A stretch of DNA of 64,000 nt, taken from JANMZO01 sp031383405. Its GTDB lineage: Bacteria; Actinomycetota; Acidimicrobiia; Acidimicrobiales; JANYDT01. Both the position numbers and the translations under genes were made by a program. Where the stretch lies: contig JANMZO010000022.1 in the NCBI GenBank assembly GCA_031383405.1, positions 13,451 through 77,450 of the forward strand, in the 5' to 3' direction. Numbering within the stretch: position 1 is the stretch's first letter; every line of letters begins with the position of its first letter. This document shows positions 24,926 to 36,649 of the stretch, in pieces. The notes under the pieces were generated by a model. The model did no database searches and was not told where the DNA came from. It saw only the letters and a list, made by a program, of their open reading frames with translations.

Positions 24926-25732
24926 TCAGCTACGTGGGCCTCCGTAAGTGTCGCGGGGGCTTGCCCCGACGTCGAATCGGTCCTGGGCCGCCCGCATCGT
25001 CAGCAGTGCATCGGGCGAGCCGGAGAACGATTGAAAGATCTTCTGGTCGTTCATGACGGCGTCGGTGATGTGAAGGTCATCACCTTCGGTGAGCATGCGT
25101 TTCATGCCAGCTAAAGCGGCCGGCGGCTTGTCGGCCAGGTCGGATGCCCATTGCAGTGAGACCTCGACGGCCCTCCCGGTCGGAACGACCCGGTTGATGC
25201 CCCCCAATTCGTACAGACGTTGCGCCGTCATTGGTGACCCCATGAGCACCATTTCAGCCGTTGCGGTGCGCCCGATCAGATGGCGAAGGCGCGACGTCCC
25301 CCCGATGCCGGTTCCGACGCCGATCGACACTTCGGGCTGCCCGAACAGGGCCTGCTCCTCGGCGATCCTCAGATCGCATGCCCAGCCGAGTTCGCATCCG
25401 CCGCCACCCGTGTCGCCTGAGACCGCGGCGATTGTCACCACGTTCTTCTTGTTGAGCTCGCTAAGGCAACGCCACCACGATCCGCCGTCGCCTGTCGTCG
25501 GCCGCCCCTCGAAGGTGGCGATCAGGTCGGTCAGCCACGCGTGTTCGAACCAGTGGCCGGGTACGCCGGATGCGAGCACGCTGACCCGTGCCCCATCGGC
25601 ACGGGCCTGGCCGAGCGCGTCGGCCAGTTCTCCGATTCCGGCCCATGAGCCGTGGTTGTTGATCGACGGGTTGGTCATCGTGATGAGGGCGACGCCCTCC
25701 CGTGGGGTCTCAAGGGTGACGAAATCGGCCAT
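24926..25732 (-). CDS. Enoyl-CoA hydratase/isomerase (crotonase) family protein
   Basis: Crotonase-fold protein of 268 residues acting on acyl-CoA or related substrates. The oxyanion-hole region is seen in AVSGDTGGGGCELGWACDLRIA, and the catalytic Glu position is in FGQPEVSIGVGTGIGG. The C-terminal ELGGINRVVPTGRAVE is usual. The loop HWFEHAWLTDLIATFEG replaces the common aspartate-rich helix, so it may not be a standard hydratase. ATG 25732 is chosen because the longer frame adds 26 non-homologous residues. It is first in a reverse-strand group with a cyclase-family hydrolase and an SDR, suggesting a small catabolic pathway of unknown substrate. Confidence 0.86.
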   Translation of the reverse strand: MADFVTLETPREGVALITMTNPSINNHGSWAGIGELADALGQARADGARVSVLASGVPGHWFEHAWLTDLIATFEGRPTTGDGGSWWRCLSELNKKNVVTIAAVSGDTGGGGCELGWACDLRIAEEQALFGQPEVSIGVGTGIGGTSRLRHLIGRTATAEMVLMGSPMTAQRLYELGGINRVVPTGRAVEVSLQWASDLADKPPAALAGMKRMLTEGDDLHITDAVMNDQKIFQSFSGSPDALLTMRAAQDRFDVGASPRDTYGGPRS

Positions 25733-25855
25733 GGAGGTCAGTCTTGCCGGTGGACCGGACCTCTGCCGAAATTGGGGGTGATTTCTTAGGCTCGCGATCC
25801 GGTGCACCAATAGTTCGCACCTACTCTCCTTCCAAATTTGGCGCGTTCAAGCTGC

Positions 25856-25861
25856 TAGCTT
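25856..25861 (+). promoter_or_regulatory. Candidate -10 box of the pyr operon
   Basis: TAGCTT lies about 50 nt before the pyrR GTG. A start about 7 nt downstream would place the PyrR-type loop at 25877-25898 within the first 30 nt of the transcript. No convincing -35 is seen. Confidence 0.3.
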
Positions 25862-25876
25862 GGCCGTATCCGTCAA

Positions 25877-25898
25877 GTGGGTTCTGTGAGGCCCGCAC
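25877..25898 (+). promoter_or_regulatory. Candidate PyrR-binding RNA loop in the pyr leader
   Basis: The segment 25880-25893, GGUUCUGUGAGGCC as RNA, matches the published PyrR-loop consensus ARUCCNGNGAGGYU at all but three positions, including the GNGAGGY core. Flanking GUGGG and CCCGCAC can close a stem. The ribosome-binding site AAGGAG begins at 25901, 3 nt beyond the stem. In Mycobacterium smegmatis PyrR represses translation from such a loop. The match is by eye. Confidence 0.65.
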
Positions 25899-25912
25899 GG
25901 AAGGAGATCATC

Positions 25913-26464
25913 GTGACAAGCACTTCTTCTTCGCCGCCCCCTGAGGGCGGCATTTTTTTACGTGTGCCGCCCCGCACGGTGCTCGACCCCGCTGCGATCA
26001 ATCGGGCGGTGAAGCGCATGGCGCACGAGATCATCGAACGCAACCAGGGTGCTTCCGACGTTGTGCTGATCGGGCTCATCAAAGGCGGCGTATGGATGGC
26101 CGACGCGCTTGGTGCGGCCCTCGACGAACTCGGGGAATCGGTACCGGTCGGTTCGGTTGATGTCAGCTTCTTCCGCGACGACCTCGGGTTGCGCAACGTC
26201 GAGCCGGCCCGAAGCGAGATCGACTTCGACATCCACGACAAGGTCGTGGTGCTGGTCGACGACGTGCTCTACACGGGCCGGACCGTCCGGGCGGCGCTAG
26301 ACGCGCTGCGCGAATACGGCCGACCGAAAGCGGTCCAACTCGCAGTGATGGTCGACCGGGGTCATCGGGAGCTGCCGATCCGGGCTGACTTTGTCGGTAA
26401 GAACCTTCCGACCTCCCGGTCGGAGAGCGTGAAGGCGACGCCAGAAGGAGTAGTGCTGCAATGA
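25913..26464 (+). CDS. pyrR: Bifunctional pyr operon regulator / uracil phosphoribosyltransferase
   Basis: RNA-binding regulator of pyrimidine genes that responds to UMP, often with uracil phosphoribosyltransferase activity. The 183-residue product has AAINRAVKRMAHEIIERNQG near the N terminus and the PRPP motif VVLVDDVLYTGRTVRAAL. RPKAVQLAVMVDRGHRELPIRADFVGKNLPTS (about 134-165) is highly conserved in the family. GTG 25913 has an AAGGAG site 6 nt upstream. It adds about 17 residues (TSTSSSPPPEGGIF) not usual in PyrR; these codons contain an intrinsic terminator hairpin. A later in-frame GTG at 25964 is an alternative start but lacks a ribosome-binding site. The stop overlaps pyrB by 4 bp. Confidence 0.93.
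   Translation: MTSTSSSPPPEGGIFLRVPPRTVLDPAAINRAVKRMAHEIIERNQGASDVVLIGLIKGGVWMADALGAALDELGESVPVGSVDVSFFRDDLGLRNVEPARSEIDFDIHDKVVVLVDDVLYTGRTVRAALDALREYGRPKAVQLAVMVDRGHRELPIRADFVGKNLPTSRSESVKATPEGVVLQ
25933..25959 (+). terminator. Intrinsic terminator inside the first pyrR codons
   Basis: GCCGCCC (25933-25939) and GGGCGGC (25945-25951) pair perfectly around a 5-nt loop and are followed by A and seven Ts (25953-25959). This is a textbook Rho-independent terminator. It lies 20 nt after the pyrR GTG and 34 nt after the PyrR-type loop, so it probably acts as an attenuator. Confidence 0.75.
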
Positions 26465-27381
26465 GCGAACGGAAGCATCTTCTCTCCATCGATGAACTCG
26501 GTCGTGACGGGATCGAACACCTCATGACGCTCACCGACCGATTCGTGGAAGTAAGCGCGCGTAAGGTTCCGAAAGTACCGGTCCTGCAGGGCAAGACGGT
26601 CGTATCGCTCTTCTACGAGGATTCGACGCGCACCCGTCTGAGCTTCGAAACGGCAGCAAAGCGGCTGTCGGCCGACGTGATGACGTTCAGCGTATCGACC
26701 AGTTCGGCCAACAAGGGTGAGTCGATCCGCGACACGGTTGAAACGATCGAAGCCATGGGCATCGACGCGATTGTTGTACGGCACAAAGCGGCCGGCGTGC
26801 CGTGGCAGATCGCGTCGTGGACCGAAGCGGCGGTGATCAACGGCGGCGACGGATGGCATCAGCATCCGACCCAAGCGCTGCTCGATTGCTACACCATCCG
26901 GCAACGACTCGGTGGTCTGGAAGGCCGGTCCATCGCGATTGTCGGCGACATCAAGCACTCGCGGGTCGCCCGGTCCAATGTCGACGCGTTCGTCGCGATG
27001 GGCGCCGACGTGACGCTTGTGGCCCCACCCACACTGATGCCTCCGTCAATCGACGGCTGGGACGTGAAGGTCGAACACGAACTCGATCCCGTGCTGAAGC
27101 GCGTCGATGTCGTCTATCTCCTTCGCATGCAACTGGAGCGGATGAACGAAGCCCTGATCCCTTCGTTGCGTGAGTACACGACCCGTTACGGTCTGACCGA
27201 CGAGCGGGCGCGGACGCTGCGAGACGATGTGCTGGTCATGCACCCTGGGCCGATGAACCGCGGCGTGGAAATCGGGGCTGCGGTACCCGACCGGGAAAAC
27301 ACGGTCATTACCCAGCAGGTTGCAAACGGCGTCGCCGTGCGCATGGCCGTGCTGTTCGAACTTCTAGCCGGAGCAAAATAA
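26461..27381 (+). CDS. pyrB: Aspartate carbamoyltransferase catalytic subunit
   Basis: Joins carbamoyl phosphate and aspartate to carbamoyl aspartate. It has 306 residues. The carbamoyl-phosphate motif EDSTRTRLSFE is near residue 54, with HPTQALLDCYTIRQ and IVGDIKHSRVARSN in the middle and HPGPMNRGVEI at the C terminus. All are standard. The ATG overlaps the pyrR stop (ATGA), and the TAA stop overlaps the pyrC ATG. No pyrI regulatory subunit is present, so it is a class C-like stand-alone or DHOase-associated form. Identification is secure. Confidence 0.96.
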   Translation: MSERKHLLSIDELGRDGIEHLMTLTDRFVEVSARKVPKVPVLQGKTVVSLFYEDSTRTRLSFETAAKRLSADVMTFSVSTSSANKGESIRDTVETIEAMGIDAIVVRHKAAGVPWQIASWTEAAVINGGDGWHQHPTQALLDCYTIRQRLGGLEGRSIAIVGDIKHSRVARSNVDAFVAMGADVTLVAPPTLMPPSIDGWDVKVEHELDPVLKRVDVVYLLRMQLERMNEALIPSLREYTTRYGLTDERARTLRDDVLVMHPGPMNRGVEIGAAVPDRENTVITQQVANGVAVRMAVLFELLAGAK

Positions 27382-28670
27382 TGAGTGCCGTTGTCATCCG
27401 TGGCGGGTCCGTTCTCGTGGGCGTCGACTATCAGCGGACAGACGCTGACCTTGTCATCGTCGATGGTCTGGTGAGGGAAATAAGCGCACATATCGATGTT
27501 CCATCCGGCGCCACCGTGCTCGACGCATCCGGGTGCACGGTCGGTCCGGGTCTCGTCGACCTTCATACGCACCTCCGCGAACCCGGCAACGAAGCGGCCG
27601 AAACAATCGAAAGCGGCTCCCGGGCGGCCGCCCTCGGCGGCTTCACCGCAGTGCTCGCCATGCCCAACACGACCCCGGCGATTGACAGCGCCGCCGTGGT
27701 TGAGCAGGTTCTGCAGCTCGGAGCCAAGGCCGGACTCGTCGACGTGCATGTCGCCGGTGCCATAACCATCGGGCGTGCCGGCGAACTGCTCGCACCGATG
27801 GGGGAAATGGCCGAGCTCGGTGTGCGAATGTTCACCGACGACGGTGCCGGCGTGCAGAACAACCGTCTCATGCGCCGGGCCCTCGAGTACGCGTCGTCTC
27901 TCGGTGTCGTGCTCGCACAGCACTGTGAGGATGCGGCCCTGTCGGAAGGTGGCGTGATGCATGAGGGGGCGTGGTCGTCCAGGCTCGGGCTCCCCGGTCA
28001 GCCGTCTGAAGCCGAAGAATTGATGGTCGCCCGCGACATCGCCCTGTGTCGGCGCACCGGAGCGCCGGTCCACTTCCTACACCTGTCGACAACCGGGTCG
28101 GTCGAACTGGTCCGACGCGCCAAGGCCGACGGCCTACCGGTCACCGCCGAAGCAGCCCCGCACCACTTCACGCTCACCGATGCTTGTCTCGCGAGCTATG
28201 ACACCGTGTTCAAGGTGCACCCTCCGCTGCGTCCCGATACCGACAGACTGGCCGTGATCGCCGGACTCGCGGACGGCACGATCGATGCCATCGCCACGGA
28301 TCACGCTCCCCACACCCCGGAAACAAAGGAGCGATCCATGCTCGATGCTCCGCCCGGAATGTTGGGCCTCCAGACGGCACTGGCGTTGGCGATCACCGGG
28401 CTCGGGCTGCCCATCGAGCGGGTGTTCCGTCTGCTTTCGGGTGGCCCGGCCCGGATAGCGAAGATCTCCGATGCACATGGTGCCTTGGCGGTCGGTCGCC
28501 CGGCCAATGTGTGTGTAGTCGACCCGACCGCGACGTTCACCGTCGACGCCGCGTCGATCGCAAGCAAATCAAAGAACAGTCCGTATCTCGGGCGAACGTT
28601 GCAGGGCGTACTACGCCACACCGTCTTCAGCGGCGTCGCCACGGTCAAGGATGGAAAGGCGACGCGATGA
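27381..28670 (+). CDS. pyrC: Dihydroorotase (class I)
   Basis: Zinc amidohydrolase that cyclises carbamoyl aspartate to dihydroorotate. It has 429 residues. Metal ligands are in GLVDLHTHLREPG (HxH) and DAIATDHAPHTPETK (catalytic Asp). AMPNTTPAIDS and FLHLSTTGSVELVRRAK are typical of class I. GMLGLQTALAL near the C terminus is conserved. TAATG overlap with pyrB and ATGA overlap with carA show tight coupling. Class I enzymes often assemble with the aspartate carbamoyltransferase encoded just upstream; whether that happens here is inference. Confidence 0.95.
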   Translation: MSAVVIRGGSVLVGVDYQRTDADLVIVDGLVREISAHIDVPSGATVLDASGCTVGPGLVDLHTHLREPGNEAAETIESGSRAAALGGFTAVLAMPNTTPAIDSAAVVEQVLQLGAKAGLVDVHVAGAITIGRAGELLAPMGEMAELGVRMFTDDGAGVQNNRLMRRALEYASSLGVVLAQHCEDAALSEGGVMHEGAWSSRLGLPGQPSEAEELMVARDIALCRRTGAPVHFLHLSTTGSVELVRRAKADGLPVTAEAAPHHFTLTDACLASYDTVFKVHPPLRPDTDRLAVIAGLADGTIDAIATDHAPHTPETKERSMLDAPPGMLGLQTALALAITGLGLPIERVFRLLSGGPARIAKISDAHGALAVGRPANVCVVDPTATFTVDAASIASKSKNSPYLGRTLQGVLRHTVFSGVATVKDGKATR

Positions 28671-29790
28671 GCGGCGTAACGCGCGTAAACAAGGTGACCG
28701 AGGCGCAGCTGGTCATGACCGACGGAACGGTCTTCGAAGGTGAAGCGATCGGCTTCCAGCCGGAAAGTGGCATCGCCACCGGTGAGGTGGTGTTCAACAC
28801 CGTGCTGTCGGGCTATCAGGAGGTCATCACCGACCCGAGCTACGCCGGGCAGATCATCACGTTCACCTATCCGCACATCGGCAACTACGGCGTGAACGCC
28901 GAAGACCACGAAGCGACCCGGCCGTTCTGTCGCGGAATCATCGTGCGTGAACTTGCCCGCCGACACAGCAACTGGCGGGCATCGGGGTCGCTGGATTCCC
29001 TTCTCCAGCAGTGGAAGCTGTCGGGGATTGCCGGAATTGATACCCGCCGTCTCACGAAACACATCCGTGACGCGGGGGCGATGCCCGGTGCCTTCGGAAC
29101 GGCGTCGGCCGACGCACTACTCGCCGCGGCGAAAGCCGAGCCAGGCACCGACGGCGTTGACCTCGTCCGCGAAGTGACCACCAGGGAGCCCTACGTTGTC
29201 GGCACGGGCCCGCTCAGGGTGGTGGCCTTTGACTATGGCATCAAGCGCACGATCCTCCGCCACCTGAGTTCGTTCGCCACGGTGACGGTCGTGCCGGGCG
29301 ATATGCGCGCTGATGATGTGCGCGCCTACGAGCCCCACGGTGTCTTTCTGTCCAACGGCCCGGGTGACCCTGTCGTCTGCGACTACGCCGTGGAGGAGAT
29401 CAAGCAGCTCATCGGTCAGGTCCCGATCTTCGGTATATGCCTTGGGCAGCAACTGTTGGCCACGGCCATGGGTGGGTCCACCTTCAAGATGCCATTCGGC
29501 CACCACGGCGGCAACCATCCGGTGCGCAACATCGCCACCGGTCACGTGGAGATCACCAGCCAGAACCATAACTTTTGTGTCGACCCCGGATCGGTCGAGT
29601 CGGTCGGAACGATCACGCACGTGAATCTGAACGACGGCACTCTTGAGGGCGTTCGCTACAACGACGTACCGGCGTTCAGCGTGCAGCATCACCCCGAAGC
29701 CGGCCCGGGGCCGCATGAGTCCACGTACCTGTTCGAAGAATTTCGCGTGCTTATGGATGCCTTCACCTCGACCGGAAAGCTGGCCCGCTG

Positions 29791-29791
<1 letters not shown>
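28667..29791 (+). CDS. carA: Carbamoyl-phosphate synthase small (glutaminase) subunit
   Basis: Supplies ammonia from glutamine to the large subunit. The 374-residue product has the N-terminal CPSase domain (GEVVFNTVLSGYQEVITDPSYAGQ, about residues 43-66) and a class I glutamine amidotransferase domain. The nucleophile Cys is in FGICLGQQLLA, with Gln where many relatives have His. The His/Glu pair is in VQHHPEAGPGPHES. ATG 28667 overlaps the pyrC stop; an earlier in-frame start at 28511 lies inside pyrC and is not supported. The stop overlaps carB (TGATG). Confidence 0.95.
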
Positions 29792-33100
<3,309 letters not shown>

Positions 33101-33101
<1 letters not shown>

Positions 33102-34153
33102 TGCGCGTTCGTGGTCCGCTGGCTCCCGGTGCGTTGCGCAAATTCGCGCGCACCGGACCACGTCACACCGACGACGAAGCGGATCAATCGGGTTCCGCGC
33201 GGGCTACTTCGGCTTCGCGATGTGACCTTTCGGCGCAGGTCGGTTCGGTACGCCTTCCCAACCCGGTGATGACCGCCGCCGGTACGTCGGGGCATGGCGC
33301 GGAGTTGGCCGGCTACTTCGATCTAGGCGAGTTGGGGGCCATTGTGGTGAAGTCGCTGTCAGCGGAACCTTGGGAGGGTAACCCGGCCCCTCGCGTCAGT
33401 GAAGTCGACGCCGGGATGATCAACTCGGTCGGTCTGCAGAACGCCGGTATCGATCACTGGATAGCCAACGACCTTCCGAAGTTGAAAGCGGCGAACGCCC
33501 GAATAGTGGTCAGCGTCTGGGGTTTCAGCATCGACGCATATGAGAAGGTGGCCAGGGCGCTGCGAGGCGTGGCCGGGCTCACGGCCGTCGAGGTCAATGT
33601 GAGCTGCCCGAACATTGAGGACCGCCGACACATGTTCGCCCACTCGCCCGAAGGCACCACGGAGGTGCTCAAAGCGGTTCGGAGCGGCCTCGGGTCCCGT
33701 GGCGGGGAAACGGGTCTCCCCATCTGGGCAAAGCTCAGCCCCAACGTCACGTCGCTCACCGATATCTGCGGTGCCGCGCTCGACGCCGGTGCCGAGGCGC
33801 TCACGCTGACCAACACCGTCATGGGTATGCGCATTGATGTCGAGTCCCGACGGCCTGCGCTCGGCGCCGGGGGAGGTGGGCTTTCGGGTCCGGCTATCCG
33901 GCCGGTCGCGGTGCGAGCCGTATACGAGACCAGGAAGATGTTTCCGAACGCACCGATCATTGGTGTCGGGGGAGTCGCCCATGGCGTTGATGCTGTGGAG
34001 TTTTTGTTGGCCGGTGCCAACGCTATCGAGGTCGGGACCGCTACGTTTTACTCACCGACAGCACCGTTGCGTGTTCGAAACGAGTTGCAAGCGTGGTGCG
34101 AAAAACACCACGTAAACACCCTGAACGAGTTGATTGGAGCAGCACATGGTTGA
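33101..34153 (+). CDS. pyrD: Dihydroorotate dehydrogenase, class 1 (PyrD, 1B-like)
   Basis: FMN enzyme oxidising dihydroorotate to orotate. It has 350 residues. The core starts at about residue 45 (GSVRLPNPVMTAAGTSG). The substrate/FMN motifs NSVGLQNAG and VEVNVSCPNIED are present; the Cys in the latter is the catalytic base of class 1 enzymes. The FMN phosphate site GVGGVAHGVDAVEFLLAGANAIEVGTA (about 288-314) is intact. An Arg/Ala/Ser-rich N-terminal extension of about 40 residues is unusual. Class 1B enzymes normally work with PyrK, but no pyrK lies here or elsewhere in the window. It overlaps carB by 1 bp (TGATG) and pyrF by 8 bp. Confidence 0.92.
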
Positions 34154-34880
34154 TTTCCCGGAGCCCCTCGAAGCTGGTAGCGCGGGTGCTGAAGCGATTC
34201 GGTCGCAACTCGCACTGGCGCTCGACGTCGACGACTCCGTCGCGGCAATGCAACTCGCGCGGGAACTTCGCCCGTGGTTCGGTGTTGCGAAGGTCGGCCT
34301 GGAACTCTTCACGGCAGCCGGCCCTGATGTCGTGGCCCATCTGATCGGCGAAGGCTTCGACGTGTTTCTCGATCTCAAGATGGTTGACATCCCGACCACG
34401 GTCGGCAAAGCGGCCAAAGTCGTCGGCTCGCTCGGGGTGAAGTACCTCACCATGTACGCCCACGGTGGTTCCGACATGCTCCGGGCCGGTACCGAGGGGA
34501 TGCTGGAGGGTGCGTCGTTGGCTGGCCTCGAGCCGCCGACCCCGCTCGCTGTGACGATACTGACCAGCGATGACACCGCCCCCGACCATATCCTCGGCAA
34601 ACGGCTCATGCTCGCCATGGAAGGTGGTTGCAAGGGTGTCGTATGCGCGGCCGGCGACCTTCGCGAGGTCCGCCAGTTGGCCCCTCGCATGGCCACGATC
34701 GTGCCCGGGATCCGGCCCGGGTTGGCCCTCACCCACGACCAGGCCCGAGCCGCCACGCCAGCCGAAGCTATCGCCGCGGGCGCAAGTGTGCTCGTCATCG
34801 GTCGGGCCGTGACGCAGGCGGCGAACCGCCGAGACGCCGCCTCCCGCATAGCGGCCGAGGCCCTTGCCGCCCGGGTCTGA
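34146..34880 (+). CDS. pyrF: Orotidine 5'-phosphate decarboxylase
   Basis: Decarboxylates OMP to UMP, the last step of the pathway. It has 244 residues. SQLALALDVDDSVAAM opens the barrel. The catalytic motif DLKMVDIPTTVGKAA (Lys and Asp array) is that of the shorter type 1 family, which differs from the mycobacterial type 2 enzyme. VCAAGDLREVRQLAP and TIVPGIRP give the phosphate-binding region. ATG 34146 overlaps the pyrD end by 8 bp; a TTG at 34134 is a weaker start. It is the last gene of the operon. pyrE is not in the window. Confidence 0.95.
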   Translation: MVDFPEPLEAGSAGAEAIRSQLALALDVDDSVAAMQLARELRPWFGVAKVGLELFTAAGPDVVAHLIGEGFDVFLDLKMVDIPTTVGKAAKVVGSLGVKYLTMYAHGGSDMLRAGTEGMLEGASLAGLEPPTPLAVTILTSDDTAPDHILGKRLMLAMEGGCKGVVCAAGDLREVRQLAPRMATIVPGIRPGLALTHDQARAATPAEAIAAGASVLVIGRAVTQAANRRDAASRIAAEALAARV

Positions 34881-35059
34881 GCCGGAGGCTGGGTCGGGGG
34901 TCGTATTGCCCCGAACGGTGGCCCCCCGTCCATCACCGACACAGGGATGCTCCCTGTCGGCGTCGGCCGTTCCCCATCTCGGCGCCAAACTCGACATCCA
35001 CGAGGAATACGCCGCCGACAGCGCCGCCCCACGTCTTACCGAACTTCCCCACGCAACCC
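34881..35059. other. Intergenic stretch after pyrF, no gene recognised
   Basis: No supported gene. Open frames run through it but carry no recognisable motif. It may be the eroded left part of the decayed regulator gene that becomes recognisable from about 35060. Confidence 0.4.
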
Positions 35060-35764
35060 TTTGTTGTGACCCGCTCTTTGAACGCCCTCTGCAACTGGGA
35101 ATGACCGTGGCCAACAACCCTGTCGCTCGTCCTAATGAGAACGGCATGTGCAGTTCACGTCCTTTATCCGTGTAGGGGACGGCGACGTGCAGCTCTCCGC
35201 TGGAGAGGTTGACGACATCCTTGCTGCACGAAGCCAACGAGACGACAGTCGCCGACCGGCTCCCGAAGGTGCCCAGCTTTCTCGGCGTGCCATTGTCGAC
35301 CTGTACGGGCGGCAGTCCAAGAGTCGCGACGCGACGCTCCGGCGGCTCGGAATCTGTGTCGATGACGGAACCCCCGCACTTGCTGGCTGGCTTCTGCTTG
35401 GAGATGAGCCGGCGGCGCGGAGCCCGATCGCTCGCGTGGCATGTATGAGCAGTCCGCGTCCGGGTGATCCAGTGGTGCACGCCAGCGGGGTGTTCATGTC
35501 GAGGGCACGATCGGTGAGTTGATCGATGGGGTCATGGAGTGGCTTGAACGTGAACTCGGTGTTGTTCAAGTCAGCAAGCGCGGGACGATGGTCGACGAAC
35601 TTGACTTCCCAGCGGAAGCACTTCGCGAAGCGATCTCGAACGCATTGATCCACCGAAGCCTCGGCCCAATCTCGGAGTCGACAACCATCGGCGTTCGCGT
35701 CACACCCGCGACAGTGGAAATCACCAGTGCCTACAAACTCACCACCTCGGCCGCCGCCAACTAG
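35060..35764 (+). pseudogene. Remnant of a COG2865-type (AlbA_2 / RecG-like) putative transcriptional regulator
   Basis: Recognisable pieces lie in two or three frames. From GTG 35148 one frame reads TSFIRVGDGDVQLSAGEVDDILAAR, resembling the end of an AlbA_2 domain (IRVG...A..EI). It then reads DDGTPALAGWLLLGDEP, typical of the middle of COG2865 proteins. At about 35495 the sense passes to another frame, EGTIGELIDGVMEWLERELGV, then DELDFPAEALREAISNALIHRSL, the hallmark of the C-terminal ATPase-like domain. It stops early at 35764 after VEITSAYKL. A shift near 35138 may connect a further upstream piece. The left edge is uncertain. Family assignment rests on remembered motif patterns and is moderately sure; that the gene is broken is clear. 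Confidence 0.6.
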
Positions 35765-35880
35765 AGCGGCACCGAGACTGACTGTTCGGCAGGTTCCGTT
35801 CTTGAATACTTCGTAGTTCTCGGAATATCGATCTCGAAGTAGCCGAGTGTCCAAGAAGAGCACGCTTCGGGGAGGGTCTG

Positions 35881-36012
35881 GTGACGGAGCATGGGTCCAC
35901 GACTGAAGCGGCGCGACCCTCGGGAACGGTGACGTTTCTGTTTACGGACGTGCAAGGTTCCACGCCGTCGCTGGGAACTTCCCCTTTCTCGCACCCAGTG
36001 TTGTTGCAGTGA
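35881..36012 (+). pseudogene. N-terminal remnant of a class III nucleotide cyclase-type gene
   Basis: GTG 35881 opens a 43-codon frame reading GTVTFLFTDVQGSTPSL after a short N-terminal tail. The string GTVTFLFTDVxGST is the signature start of the adenylate/guanylate cyclase-like regulators common in actinobacteria, where the Asp binds metal. The frame then leaves the family and stops at 36012, so only the start of the domain remains. It lies 117 bp after the decayed COG2865-type gene. Both remnants mark an accessory insertion that has been eroded. Confidence 0.65.
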
Positions 36013-36277
36013 TGAGTGGCGACTTCGAACGGTGGTCGCGGCCGCCAGTCCGGCACGATCGGCTACGGCCGTCAGTGCACGCCGATCCGCACACCGGACG
36101 ATAACGCAACATTCATCAGCCGGTCGTCGCACCGAGGACGGAACAGGTCTCGTGTTCGCGTTCGATGCCCAGCGCCCCAAGTTAAGAAAGGGGTCGAGCG
36201 CTGGGGAACGAACTTTTTTTGTGTTCAGACAACGGATTGCCACCGTTTGGGAAACCGTGGCCGCTAGCCTCAAATCC
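36013..36277. other. Leader region of mihF, no gene recognised
   Basis: About 265 bases between the cyclase remnant and mihF. An open frame from 36032 runs in frame into mihF but has no family resemblance before the mihF ATG. A run of seven Ts occurs near 36211. No clear promoter is seen. Confidence 0.4.
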
Positions 36278-36592
36278 ATGTCACTTCCTCCCGCACTGTC
36301 GACCGAAACCCGTATGGCCGCTCTCGAAAAGGCGGCCGAAGTACGCCGTGCGCGCGCCGAGTTGAAAGACCGTCTGAAGATGGGGTCGGTCTCGCTCCAA
36401 GAGGTCCTTGACGCCGCCTCGAACGACGAGATGATCGGCAAGACCAAGATGCTGACCGTTCTCGAGTCGCTTCCGGGCCTCGGCAAGGTCAAGGCCCGTC
36501 GCCTTCTCGACGAAATCGGTATTGCCGATACCCGTCGTGTGCGGGGCCTGGGAGACAACCAGCGTCGCCGTCTCCTCGAATCCGTTAGCTGA
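36278..36592 (+). CDS. mihF: Integration host factor, actinobacterial type
   Basis: Small nucleoid-associated DNA-binding protein of 104 residues, restricted to actinobacteria and required for mycobacteriophage L5 integration. The core LEKAAEVRRARAELKDRLK is followed by SLQEVLDAASNDEMIGKTKMLTVLESLPGLGKVKARRLLDEIGIADTRRVRGLG (from about residue 48). Within it LPGLGKVKARRLL is the helix-two-turn-helix-like DNA-binding part. ATG 36278 gives the normal family length; the 82-residue upstream extension is not supported. The order mihF-gmk-rpoZ-coaBC-metK is the standard actinobacterial block. This gene is the strongest single taxonomic marker in the window. Confidence 0.94.
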   Translation: MSLPPALSTETRMAALEKAAEVRRARAELKDRLKMGSVSLQEVLDAASNDEMIGKTKMLTVLESLPGLGKVKARRLLDEIGIADTRRVRGLGDNQRRRLLESVS

Positions 36593-36649
36593 CCGGCCTT
36601 CGTTTTTTGCGTCGCCTCCGCACCGCTGTCGTCCGAGAACGGTAGTTCT

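Noticed and set aside
36032..36277. An 82-residue N-terminal extension of mihF
   Set aside because: It lacks homology, precedes the normal family start, and is rich in Arg/Ser/Ala as expected of non-coding GC-rich sequence.
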